64,000 nucleotides of DNA from Balanoglossus misakiensis (taxonomy: Eukaryota > Hemichordata). Shown here piece after piece: positions 1-12,900 of this stretch. Made by a program: the position numbers and the translations under genes. How positions within the stretch are numbered: position 1 is the stretch's first letter; the number at the start of each line of letters is the position of its first letter. The stretch is from assembly GCA_040954595.2 (NCBI GenBank), contig CM082593.2, positions 7,812,001 through 7,876,000 on the forward strand, given 5' to 3'. The notes beneath the pieces are model-generated. The model was not told where the DNA came from, ran no database searches, and worked only from the letters and a program-made list of their open reading frames with translations.

Positions 1-605
1 AAGGAATGCATGATTCAAAGTATTCACAGCAACTGGGCTCTGTCAGGGTGTGGTAGATGCTTACCAGGGAAAGTGTTGAAATTTTCAATAACAAAAAACA
101 AACATAACAGAACTTCAGTTGTCATGATTAAGATCCAAGGAGTTTCTATTCCCATTCTCCTTCATTTAAGCTCCAACAGGTAGACCTGACATTGTCACAT
201 TTTATCCTAAACTGATGTGCGCCCACAAAGACATGAAAGTCTTGGCAACACTGTGTGCCAAGAATAGCAATGCCATGTCGAAATTTATAAATAGTACAGT
301 GCTGAAAATGGTTTTATAGCACTCCTTTAGTACATGTATGTGCAGCAAGTTGGTTTATCAAATGACCTATGAGCTTGATGACCCATGATCAAGCACCAGC
401 TGTGAATGTTTAACCCTTTCACCCCAGGTTCACTCTATGGAGGTCCAACTTTACAATAGAAAAGAGTGGAACAAACCATGATAGTGAAAGGGTTACGACT
501 TACGCCTAAGTTCAAATAATTTCAGGAGCCCCCAAAATGTGAAACTGAAGCTAAATTGAAGGAATACAATCATGTGCATGAGTTAATGCAACCCCTGTAC
601 TTTAC
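1..605 (-). other. RNF213 intron after exon 29 (partial)
   Basis: This starts at the GTAAAG donor of exon 29 (604-605 on the minus strand) and runs off the left edge. The exon leaves one nucleotide of a codon, so the next exon should begin with two. I found no convincing exon here. One weak donor-like site near 57-58 has no supporting reading frame. Confidence 0.6.
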
Positions 606-950
606 CCTGAGAGGAATCAGCCTGTTTGAACAACTCCAACACAATTTCAATCCTCTCAGTAGATCTCTGCATCCTGTCCTCATCATCTTCCAGCATAGCA
701 GTAGCAGCGTGAATACAGTTTTTCAGCAGAGCACTAGTGTTGAGAAGAGCAGCCCTGGTAGGTTTATCTTCCACTTGATTCACTCGTTCACAAACATCTG
801 GACGGACATCAATCATCTCGTCCTTTCTGTCTGTTGTAATGTCACTCTCAAAGACAACACTGACTTTCTGGTCTTGTAGAGCAGTAATCTGTGGCAGGTT
901 TTCATGTGGAGGTCGAAGTTCATCAATGTGAACAGACAGCCATTTCCCAC
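606..950 (-). CDS. RNF213: RNF213 exon 29 (last in window)
   Basis: 345 nt, residues 1452-1566, the longest exon found. It opens with GKWLSVHIDELRPP, which completes the QLPRVAGGCFDGLQG stretch of exon 28 through a shared GGT codon. It then gives a charged, helical segment (TDRKDEMIDVRPDVCERV, DDEDRMQRSTERIEIVLELF). Acceptor AG lies at 951-952 and donor GTAAAG at 605-600. No Cys/His RING pattern is present, so the ligase domain must lie further left. Confidence 0.92.
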
Positions 951-3900
951 CTGGACACAAGTTAAAATTTTGATAAAACAATGGAGTTTGCCCTTAGGAG
1001 GTTGCTAAAATTTAAAAGCAATATTTCATTACTGACAATGAATGAAAAAATGCTAAAACGTCATCATTGTTAATGGAACAGACAATTAAAAAGAATTTAT
1101 GCCACTTCATATGAATTTGCATGCACCACAGCATAAATGAATATGTCATTGTAAAGTGACTGAAAATACAAATCGCATAATGTTATAATTATAAGTAACA
1201 AAGCCTAACAACCAGCAGAGTTTTTCTGAAGACTCCATCGTCAGTAAGTGAACTAGGAAGTGATAGAAGTAAGAATCACTGCACCGAACAAAGAACCCAG
1301 TCAGTCACATGCGCATTGATTAAATGAACAAACAATGGCAACCAGTAACTTTCCAATTCCAACAGCCATGGACATGAAAGGCAATCTCTTAAAGAATTAG
1401 TCTAACTTCGCCCACAATGTTGAGGCTATGAAGTTGCAACATCTCTGGAATTGCAACGCTATGCTTTGTACTGGGAAAAGACTGCCTGAGAGTAAACAAA
1501 CACCTCGACTTGACTGAAGATGGCAGAAAGAATGTCAAATAAAGTTTAGATGTGCCACAGATACATTTCAAGCCAACTGGAAACGTGATCAATGAACAGT
1601 ATGTATTCAATACCAGCAATCTTGAATCCCAGAAAGATGACTTTACCAGAGAATAGAACTATAATTGGTACAAAAAATAATGCTGCACGAGCCAGAGTGC
1701 TAAGAGAATTTGAACCAGCCATAGAAATGTGTGGTAGCAGTGAAGCCACACAAATGCAGATGGAAGAGCAAAACAAGGGACAGCCAACTACCGGTATATA
1801 CACACATGACAGTACACAGGCTTAACAGAAAGAGAAAAAATAGTGTCAAGGACACTGTGGTCCCATTTGAGGATTACATCAGGTATACACCAGAATAATA
1901 ATCACAGGTGACATTGGCAAGCAGATATGACCTAACTATACATAAATATGGAAATGTAAAAAGAAATTAACTATAGGCCAATCAAGTGTCATGGCAATCT
2001 TAGAAGCAGTGCTAGAGAAATTGATCTTTGACTAAAAATTGTCTGTACAAACACATATGAGGTGGTTTCGTTAATCCAAAATCCTGCGTGTTTCTCACAT
2101 TTCTGACCATAATTACAAAAAGATGATGAGGGATGTGTACACCAGTATGCATTGACTTTAGCCACTAGCGATATGCAAATTGGGCTGAGCAAGGCTTACG
2201 TAACTTTGCAACATTTACACACAATAAAACCCATTACGAGAGACAGCTATAAATGGGAAAAAGGAGAGCACAAAATTGTGTTTCAGAACTTATCAATGCT
2301 CCTCCATACATGTCATCAATTATCAAAGTGAAAAATTTAGACAAGCTGTTGTAAAATTAACTCAAATAAGGAACACTGAAACAGTGAAGAAGAAACAATC
2401 ACAAGAATGTCGTCTGTAGAAAACATTGCCCACAGTACCGGTATTTACACTAATGAAAACAAGTTAGAAATTAAAGCTGCGAGCAGCATTGTCGGGCCCA
2501 AGCGCTGATCTTGAATTATATATGCACAGTATGAATGAGAAGAAACAGAATTTTTTATCGTATGTTTTATCTCATGACATAACAAGGATGTGTGTATTTT
2601 TGCTGCTGAAATAGGGTGAAGTAGGTCAAAGGTCACCTGAGGTCACCCAACATTTGGGCAATTTTTTTTTACCCATACTGGTCCATGTCCAACAAAAAAC
2701 AAAATTCTAGCTCTATTGGTTCGCCTGTAATTAGGTATGTGCATATTTAATGAGGTCAGCAGGTGTCACAGGTGACTCAAAAATGTGGCTTTACATTTTG
2801 GTCCCATCCTACCAAATGCCATGGCTGTATCTGCTCTGGATGCTGAGATATGCGAAAGTAGGTCAAAGGTCACCAGAGGTCACGCAACATTTGGGCAAAA
2901 AATTTTGATCCCATACTGGTCTGTGTCCAACAAAAACCAAACCTCTAGCTCTATTGGTTCGCCTGTAATTAGCTATGCACATAATTAATGAGGTCAGCAG
3001 AGGTCAAAGGGGTCATGAAAAGAAGCAAAATATTTTGATCACACACTAATCCACATTCATCTAAAACCAAACGTCTAGCCCTATAGGTTAGCCTGGAATT
3101 AGATATGCAGAAATAATAACGCGTGATAAGTAGGTCAAAGGTCATGTGAAAAATCGCCAAAAAATTGTAACATATTTTAGTCACATGACGATTGATATCC
3201 ATAAAAAGAATTTGTATGCTATCAATTTTTAGACTAGAAAAAGGAATTTCAATTTTTCACTGCTTTTTACAAAATCCAATATGGCCGCCATAATCTTCGA
3301 CCAATCACAATGCTCTTTGCAAACTTGATAGACATCAGTGTAGTGACCATACTCCCCGAATCTTGCGACTCAGTCATCGCCCGTTCTGGAGAAGAAGATT
3401 TTTGGAGTTTAACTATGGTTTTTCTAAAATCCAATATGGCCGCCATAATCTTCGACCAATCACAATGATCTTCGCAAACTTGATAGACATCAGTTAGGTG
3501 ACCACATACCCCAAACCCCGTGTCTCGGTTATCACTGGTTCTGGAGAAGAAGATTTTTGAAATTTAAGCCAGATTTCAGAAAAAAATTTGTAGCAAAAAA
3601 ACTGCAACATTGACAGCAAAATTTCCAATTACAGAAATGATGGGTAGAAGGTAGTCTACCTGCATGCCAAATTTGAAGTTGATCTGACTTGTAGTTTGTG
3701 AGATCTGAGATTTGCATTTTTTCAGAAAATCCAAGATGGCCGCCAGGTCATGTGACTAATTAAAAATTCAAGGGTTCAATGCACGACTACTCATTGACCT
3801 TGACCACTGTAGCAAGTTTCAGAAGTGTACCTGCAGCGGTGTCTGAGATCTAGAGCGACAAAGAATTGACACAAGAATAAAGAAAGAATTAAAGCTGCAA

Positions 3901-6900
3901 GCAGCATTGTCCGGGCCCAAGCTCTATTATCTGATCTGATATTAGATATGCACATAATTAATGAGTAGAAACATAATGCTGTTTTATCCCATGAAATATC
4001 AAGGTTATATCTATGTTTGGTGCTGTTAAAATGTTAAGTAGGTCAAAGGTCACCCAGAGGTCACCCAACATTTGGGCAGAAAATTTTGACCCATAGTGGT
4101 CCATGTCCAACAAAAACCAGACCTCTAGCCCTTTTGGTTAGCCTAGAATTAGGTATGCACATCATTAATGAGTCAAGCAGGTGTCACAGGTGACCCAAAA
4201 CTTTGGCTTTTCATTATGGCCCCATACCTCCAAACGCAAAGGCTGTATCTGCTGTGGATGTCGAGATATGCAAAAGTAGGTCAAAGGTCACCCGAGGTCA
4301 CCCAACATTTGGGCAAAATATTTTGACCCCATACTGGTCCATGTATAACAAAAACAAAACTTCTAGGTCTATTGGTTCATCTGTAATTAGGTATGTGCAT
4401 ATTTAATGAGGTCAGGAGAGGTCAAAGGGGTCATGAAAAGTAGCAAAATTTTTGGATCACATACAAATCCACATACATCAAAAACCAAACTTATAGCCCT
4501 ATTGGTTAGCCTGGAATTAGATATGCAGAAAAATCATGCGTCAAAAGTAGGTCAAAGGTCATTGCCAAAATTACCAAAATATTTATAGATTATTCTTGGC
4601 ATATGATGATTCATATCCGTAAAAAGAATTTCTGTGCTATCAATTTTTAGGCTAGAAAGGGAATTTTTACTTTTTAATCGTTTTTCACAAAATCCAATAT
4701 GGCCGCCATAATCTTCGACCAATCACATTCACCTTCGCAAACTTGATAGACATCTGTTCAATGACCACACACACCAAATCTTGTGACTCAGTTATCGCCT
4801 GTTCTTGAGAAGAAGATTTTTGAAATTTTACTAGGGTTTTTCGAAAATCCAATATGGCCGCCATAATCTTCGACCAATCACAATGATCTTCGCAAACTTG
4901 ATAGACCTCAGCTTGGTGACCACATATCCCAAACCGCGTATCTCGGTTATTGCCGGTTCTGGAGAAGAAGATTTTTGAAATTTTGACCAGATTTCAGAAA
5001 AACAACTGTAGCCAAAAAACTGCAACATTGACAGCAAAATATCCAATTACAAAAATGATGGGCAGAAGGTACACTACCAACACACCAAATCTGAAGTAAA
5101 TCTGACTTGTAGTTTCTGAGATCTGAGATTTGCATTTTTTCAGAAAATCCAATATGGCCGCCATGTCACGTGACTAATTAAAAATTCAAGAGTTCAATGC
5201 ACAACTACCCATTGACCTTGACCACTGTAGCAAGTTTGAGAAGTGTACCTGCGGCGGTGTCTGAGATCTAGAGCGACAAAGAAATGACAGAAGAATAAAG
5301 AAAGAAAGAAAGACAGATTAAAGCTGCGAGCAGCATTGTCGGGCCCAAGCGCTGATCTTGAATTATATATGCACAGTATGAATGAGAAGAAACAGAATTT
5401 TCTATCGGATGTATTATCTCATGACATAACAAGGATGTGTGTATTTTTGCCGCTGAAATAGGGTGAAGTAGGTCAAAGGTCACCTGAAGTCACCCGACAT
5501 TTGGGCAATTTTTTTGACCCATACTGGTCCATGTCCAACAAAAACCAAAACTCTAGCTCTATTGGTTCGCCTGTAATTAGGTATGTGCATATTTAATGAG
5601 GTCAGCAGGTGTCACAGGTGACCCAAAAATGTGGCTTTAGATTTTGGTCCCATCCTACCAAATGCCATGGTTGTATCTGCTCTGGATGCTGAGATATGCG
5701 AAAGTAGGTCAAAGGTCACCAGAGGTCACCCAACATTTAGCAAAAAAATTTGATCCTATACTGGTCCATGTCCAACAAAAACCAAACCCCTAGCTCTATT
5801 GGTTCGCCTGTAATTAGCTATGCGCATAATTAATGAGGTCAGCAGAGGTCAAAGGGGTCATGAAAAGTAGCAAAATATTTTGATCACACACTAATCCACA
5901 TTCATCAAAAACCAAACGTCTAGCCCTATAGGTTAGCCTGGAGTTAGATATGCAGAAATAATAACGCGTGATAAGTAGGTCAAAGGTCATGTGAAAAATC
6001 GCCAAAAAATTGTAACATATTTTAGTCACATGACGATTGATATCCATAAAAAGAATTTGTATGCTATCAATTTTTGGACTAGAAAAAGGAATTTCAATTT
6101 TTCACTGCTTTTTACAAAATCCAATATGGCCGCCATAATCTTCGACCAATCACAATGCTCTTTGCAAACTTGATAGACATCAGTGTAGTGACCATACTCC
6201 CCGAATCTTGCGACTTAGTCATCGTCGGTTCTGGAGAAGAAGATTTTTGGAGTTTAACTATGGTTTTTCGAAAATCCAATATGGCCGCCATAATCTTCGA
6301 CCAATCACAATGATCTTCGCAAACTTGATAGACATCAGTTAGGTGACCACATACCCCAAACCCCGTGTCTTGGTTATCACTGGTTCTGGAGAAGAAGATT
6401 TTTGAAATTTAAGCCAGATTTCTGAAAAAAAATTGTAGCAAAAAAACTGCAACATTGACAGCAAAATTTCCAATTACAAAAATGATGGGTAGAAGGTAGT
6501 CTACCTGCATGCCAAATTTGAAGTCGATCTGACTTGTAGTTTCTGAGATCTGAGATTTGATTTTTTTCAGAAAATCCAATATGGCCGCCAGGTCATGTGA
6601 CTAATTAATTATTCACAAGTCACTGCACATCTACTCATTGACCTTGACCACTGTAGCAAGTTTGAGAAGTGTACCTGCAGTAGTTTCAGAGATCTCGTTG
6701 GCCGAAGAATTGACACAAGAATAAAGAAAGAATTAAAGCTGCAAGCAGCATTGTCCGGGCCCAAGCTCTATTATCTGATCAGATTATTAGATATGCACAT
6801 AATTAATGAGTAGAAACATAATGCTGTGTTTTATCCCATGAAATATCAAGGTTATATCTATGCTTGGTGTTGATATAGTGTTAAGTAGGTCAAAGGTCAC

Positions 6901-9900
6901 CCAGAGGTCACCCACAATTTGGGCAGAAAATTGTGACCCATAGTGGTCCATGTCCAACAAAAACCAGACCTCTAGCCCTTTTGGTTAGCCCGGAATTAGG
7001 TATGCACATAAATAATGAGTTAAGCAGGTGTCAAAGGTGACCCAAAACTTTGGCTTTTCATTATGGCCCCATACCTCCAAACGCCAAGGTTGTATCTGCT
7101 GTGGATGTCGAGATATGCAAAAGTAGGTCAAAGGTCACCCGAGGTCACCCAACATTTGGGCAAAATATTTTGACCCCATACTGGTCCATGTATAACAAAA
7201 ACAAAACCTCTAGGTGTATTGGTTCATCATTAATTAGGTATGCGCATATTTAATGAGGTCACCAGAGGTCAAAGGGGTAATGAAAAGTAGCAACATTTTT
7301 TGATCACATACAAATCCACATACATCAAAAACCAAACTTATAGCCCTATTGGTAAGCCTGGAATTAGATATGCAGAAAAATGATGCGTCAAAAGTAGGTC
7401 AAAGGTCATTGCCAAAATTACCAAAATATTTATAGCTTATTCTTGTCATATGATGATTCATATCCATAAAAAGAATTTCTGTGCTATCAATTTTTAGGCT
7501 AGAAAAGGAATTTTTACTTTTTAATCGTTTTTCACAAAATCCAATATGGCCGCCATAATCTTCGACCAATCACATTCCCCTTCGCAAACTTGATAGACAC
7601 CTGTTTAATGACCACACACACCAAATCTTGTGACTCGGTTATCGCCCGTTCTTGAGAAGAAGATTTTTGAAGTTTTACTATGGTTTTTCGAAAATCCAAT
7701 ATGGCCGCCATAATCTTCGACCAATCACAATGATCTTCGCAAACTTGATAGACATCAGTTAGGTGACCACATACCCCAAACCGCGTGACTCAGTTATCAC
7801 CGGTTCTGGAGAAGAAGATTTTTGAAATTTAAGCCAGATTTCAGAAAAAAAATTGTAGCAAAAAAACTGCAACATTTACAGCAAAATATCCAATTACAAA
7901 AATGATGGGTAGAAAGTAGACTACCTGCACACCAAATTTGAAGTCGATCTGACTTGTAGTTTCGGAGATCTGAGATTTGCATTTTTTCAGAAAATCCAAT
8001 ATGGCCGCCAGGTCACGTGACTAATTAAAAATTCACAGGTTCAATGCACGACTACTCATTGACCTTGACCACTGTAGCAAGTTTCAGAAGTGTACCTGCA
8101 GCGGTGTCTGAGATCTAGAGCGACAAAGAATTGACACAAGAATAAAGAAAGAATTAAAGCTGCAAGCAGCATTGTCCGGGCCCAAGCTCTATTATCTGAT
8201 CTGATGCTGATATAGTGTTAAGTAGGTCAAAGGTCACCCGAGGTCACCCAACATTTGGGCAAAATATTTTGACCCCATACTGGTCCATGTATAACAAAAA
8301 CAAAACCTCTAGGTCTATTGGTTCATCTGTAATTAGGTATGTGCATATTTAATGAGGTCAGCAGAGGTCAAAGGGGTCATGAAAAGTAGCAAAATTTTTT
8401 GATCACATACAAATCCACATACATCAAAAACCAAAATGATAGCCTTAAAGGTTAGCCTGGAATTAGATATGCAGAAAAATGATGCGTCAAAAGTAGGTCA
8501 AAGGTCATTGCCAAAATTACCAAAATATGTATAGCTTATTCTTGTTATATGATGATTCATATCCATAAAAAGAATTTCTGTGCTATCAATTTATAGGCTA
8601 GAAAGGGACTTTTTACTTTTTAATCGTTTTTCACAAAATCCAATATGGCCGCCATAATCTTCGACCAATCACATTCCTCTTCGCAAACTTGATAGACATC
8701 TGTTTATTGACCACACACACTAAATCTTGTGACTCAGTTATCGCCGGTTCTTGAGTAGAAGATTTTTGAAATTTTACTAGGGTTTTTCGAAAATCCAATA
8801 TGGCCGCCATAATCTTCGACCAATCACAATGATCTTCGCAAACTTGATAGACCTCAGTTTGGTGACCACATACCCCAAACCGCGTGACTCGGTTATCGTC
8901 GGTTCTGGAGAAGAAGATTTTTGAAATTTTGACCAGATTTCAGAAAAACAACTGTAGCAAAAAAACTGCAACATTGACAGCAAAATATCCAATTACAAAA
9001 ATGATGGGCAGAAGGTACACTACCCGCACACCAAATCTGAAGTAAATCTGACTTGTAGTTTCTGAGATCTGAGATTTGCATTTTTTCAGAAAATCCAATA
9101 TGGCCGCCATGTCACGTGACTAATTAAAAATTCAAGAGTTCAATGCACGACTACCCATTGACCTTGACCACTGTAGCAAGTTTTAGAAGTGTACCTGCAG
9201 CGGTGTCTGAGATCTAGAGCGACAAAGAAATGACACAAGAAAAAAGAAAGAAAGACAGAAAAACCCCAACGAAACCAATAGGGCCCAAGCGCTGGTATGC
9301 GCTTGGGCCCTAAAGAAGAAAGAAAAACCCCAACGAAACCAATAGGGCCCAAGCGCTGGTATGCGCTTGGGCCCTAAAGAAAAATTCCAACGAAACCAAT
9401 AGGGCCCAAGCGCTTGCTTGCGCTTGGGCCCTAAAGAAGAAAGAAGGAAAGACAGAAAAACCCCAACGAAACCAATAGGGCCCAAGCGCTTGCTTGCGCT
9501 TGGGCCCTAAAAAGGAACAGAGATTGCTTATAAGCAACCACTAGACTAATCCAATGACAGAAGATGTATGCACACTCATACCGGTACATGTATATGTACA
9601 GTTCTTGTACCACATCATTTCTTCAACATCTCTGAAGTGGATAAAAAACTCACCTTGTAATCCATCAAAACAGCCTCCAGCGACTCTGGGAAGTTGAATA
9701 ATGAACACTACATGAGCAGTCTGCCATTCTTCTTTCAATGTTTGCTTTACAGCCTGTGATCTCTCATCTTGGACAATGTACCTGGAGCATGCGATCAGGT
9801 TGGTGTTCTCATTGCCAGAGTCACACTGAACTAACAGAAGCTTCTCGACCTGAGCAGGGTTGGATACATGGAAAAATTCTCTACAGGAAAAGATACATAA

Positions 9901-12900
9901 AGGTATTTATTGCATATGTACTGCAGATTATTACTTTGGTATTGCCTATCATTACTGTGATAATGAACAAAAAATAGTCCCTTGGTATATGAACTATTGA
10001 CAAGCAAACATATTACACTTGCTCAAGGTGACAGGGTTCACGTACTGTATCCTGTCTTTTTGAATAGTTTTTCATTTAAGATCTTCCAACCATGATATTA
10101 CTTGTATTACTAATAACAACATATTGAAATGTGCTCATTATAAGTGCACATAAACCTGAACACTTGGCGGTTCCCAATTTCAAAAACTATACATTTACAG
10201 TATCGCCACTGTTCGATGGCAAATAAAGACAGAGGGCTGCAGCTTTATGATCCTGCCAAGCAATGGCTATTTACCTGACTTTCCTGGTGAACTGTTGTTC
10301 GGTTTGGAACTCCTGCAAGGACACGCTGTTCTTCAACAGGACTCTTGGTGCAAACCCCAGACAGGCAGCCAAATCCTGCACATCATTTCTAGAGAGTAGT
10401 CTTGAGTGAGTTGTCACCTAAAAGTACAGAGGACAAAATGAATGCAACCATAGGATAGGATAGGTACAGGTATCGTGTTACATGTGGAGTTGTAAGACTG
10501 GCTGCAATGCATGTGTGTACATCGCACTGTATTTTTACTTGATGGTGTCTTTACTGTGTATATACCGGTATGCTACAGCTCTTTGCCATCTTTGCTAACA
10601 CACACCTGTGTAACAGGTTAATTTTGACAGGTAGGGCCTCTGTGGGGCATAATTAAGTAGAATGCTCCTTGAAGATCAAAGTGTTAAACTTTTTTCTCAA
10701 TAATAAAAGGAAAAATTCAAAATGGCTTTACATTAATTCTGCAAACAAAGAAAACAAACAAACAAACAAACAAACAAAAAATACTTAAAACTGCATTAGT
10801 TGTTTTTAGATTACACTTACCTGAGCAAGAATACCACTCATCTGTGCCTTCTGCTTGGCCAGGTTGATTTGATGTTCAAGATACCCAGCTAAAGAATCAT
10901 GCTTCTGTTCAGCATTGTACTTTTGCCACAGTCTCTCAGCTTCATTGCCAAGACCAATTTGTGAAAGACGAGACACAGCATCAGGTGTGGCACATTGCAG
11001 CAACAGATCCTGCGATTGTTCGGACACCTACCGGAAAACAAAGAATCAAAAAGTATCTCACTTTGATGGACGGCGGTGGCTGTGGTGTGTAGAAAATGTG
11101 GAGCGACTAAAAATGCAGACTTTCTATTGTTTCCATTTTTTTTAGAAAATCTCCTTCCCTGCAAGTCTTCAAAGAAATGGTGTGACTTATGATACAGCCC
11201 CTGCAACTTATAAAAATGACTTTCATGGTATGTACCCTTAACCCTTGATAGCACTTCTGATCAGTGAAGAATTGGGCCTACCTTCTGATGCCAATTCTCG
11301 TCTCCTTCATGTTGGTTCATCTCAGAACAAACTTGCAGAACAATAGATGCTATTGTGTCCTTGTTGAAACCAATGAAAGCATCTTCTACCTTAAATTTTT
11401 TCAACAGTCTGTTAAAGTTACAATATGTAAAATTGGAATAATTGTTCTATGACCAATGTGATGCAACTTTTGGGATCCCGGATGACTATTATAAAATTTA
11501 TTAAGCAAACTGTAACATTATCCCATACAGATGAACCTGTACTGAAGTGTATATAAGTATTATTAACCCCTGCAAATGGAAGTTCATAAGCTAATTTGGT
11601 TTTCCTGACTGAGGCGGGGGTTATTGCTATTATATTATATCAACAATTGCTTTTGTGGCATATCAGTGTCATTTTCTTACCGAAACGGCGTCAGAAAGAG
11701 AAATTACATTCGTGAACCAACATGGCAACGATGTATGTAAACACGAGCGGCCGGGATCGAACATTAAACATGAAGCAGACGACAAAAAGTGACAAGACGG
11801 GCATCGCGCGTGGCAAAGTGACAAATATTTCCTCAGAGCAGTTCTAAAATAAAACGTCCGTTAATTCAACAGTATTTTTATTTTATTTATTTGGTTTAAA
11901 TACACGCGACTGTGGTTTAACCGCACATTTGTGCTGCCGTATGCTAGTTGGATTGAGCTCTCGTACAATCAGAATTGCGGACGGCAGCATGATATAATAT
12001 AATTTTTCTTTTACAATTGCGGGAAATTTCAAATGTACTTATATTTCTCTATTTTGTTTTGCCATTTTGTCGCAAATAAGTGTTGACTTGATATAGTATA
12101 GTATCAGGGAGGCAATATCATTTCATAGAAACAATTAAAAGCATTTCTCAGATTACAGAAGATATGTAAAGCTTAAATTTTATCGAGTTGCAGCCCATGG
12201 GGCTTTAAATCAATCTGCATCTAGGGGCTAATGTCAAGTTTCAGCGGAAAATAAAGTGCAAACCAATCCTTGAAACAAATCCTTCAAAATGACTGACGTT
12301 TTATGAAGTTTTGTTCTCTCCAACAATAATCAGAAGGACTAGCATTGCAACATACCTTTGTCTCTGGTGTACAGTTGCAAATCTTTCTACCCACTTGGCT
12401 AATTCTTTAACAACTTTCAATTCATCTGGTGTCAACATGGTGGTCATGGCGAGGAAGTGCTTCTCCAGGCGATTGATGAGTGGTATGGGAAATCTCTCGT
12501 ACACAACTTCCTTGTCCGCTACCACTATCAACCTATCATATGGAAATTCAAAGTTACTTCATTTTATTCAAAAGCAAAATGAGAAAATTTAAATTCTGTA
12601 CGTTACAAGTGTCCACATGAATTTAAATTTTCTCATTTTGCTTTTGAATAAGTTTATCTTATGTTCATGAATCTGGTCCTCCAGCTAGGTCTTTTAATAT
12701 ATCTGTGTGTGAATGCCAAGTTGCAAAGCATAAGTAACAATAACTGACCTGAAATCATTGTGCACTCTGCACTTGACTCTATGAGTTCCGAGTCCCAAGT
12801 CAATGTATCGCTGACCTCCAAAGTACACATAATACTGATTCAGTGCGTCGTACAAGCTCTCGTACAGATTTTCCAGATTTAGCAACACAACAGTACGCCC

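Larger units (their letters stand above)
951..9653 (-). other. RNF213 intron 28 (8.7 kb)
   Basis: Exons 28 and 29 join in phase across it. From 951 to 1,838 and from 2,080 to 2,469 I see no recognisable element. A repeat fragment lies at 1,840-2,075, a five-unit tandem array at 2,471-9,260 and a hairpin cluster at 9,280-9,508. Short open frames inside the array are repeat sequence, not genes. Confidence 0.85.

Noticed and set aside
2785-7253. Several repeated 60-77 aa frames in the array as a gene family
   Set aside because: They follow the repeat units on both strands, break at different points and have no start or splice signals in common.
9280-9508. Hairpin cluster as a CRISPR array
   Set aside because: The spacers differ in length (64, 57 and 76 between starts), flanks are also repeated, and the DNA is plainly nuclear animal sequence with spliced exons.
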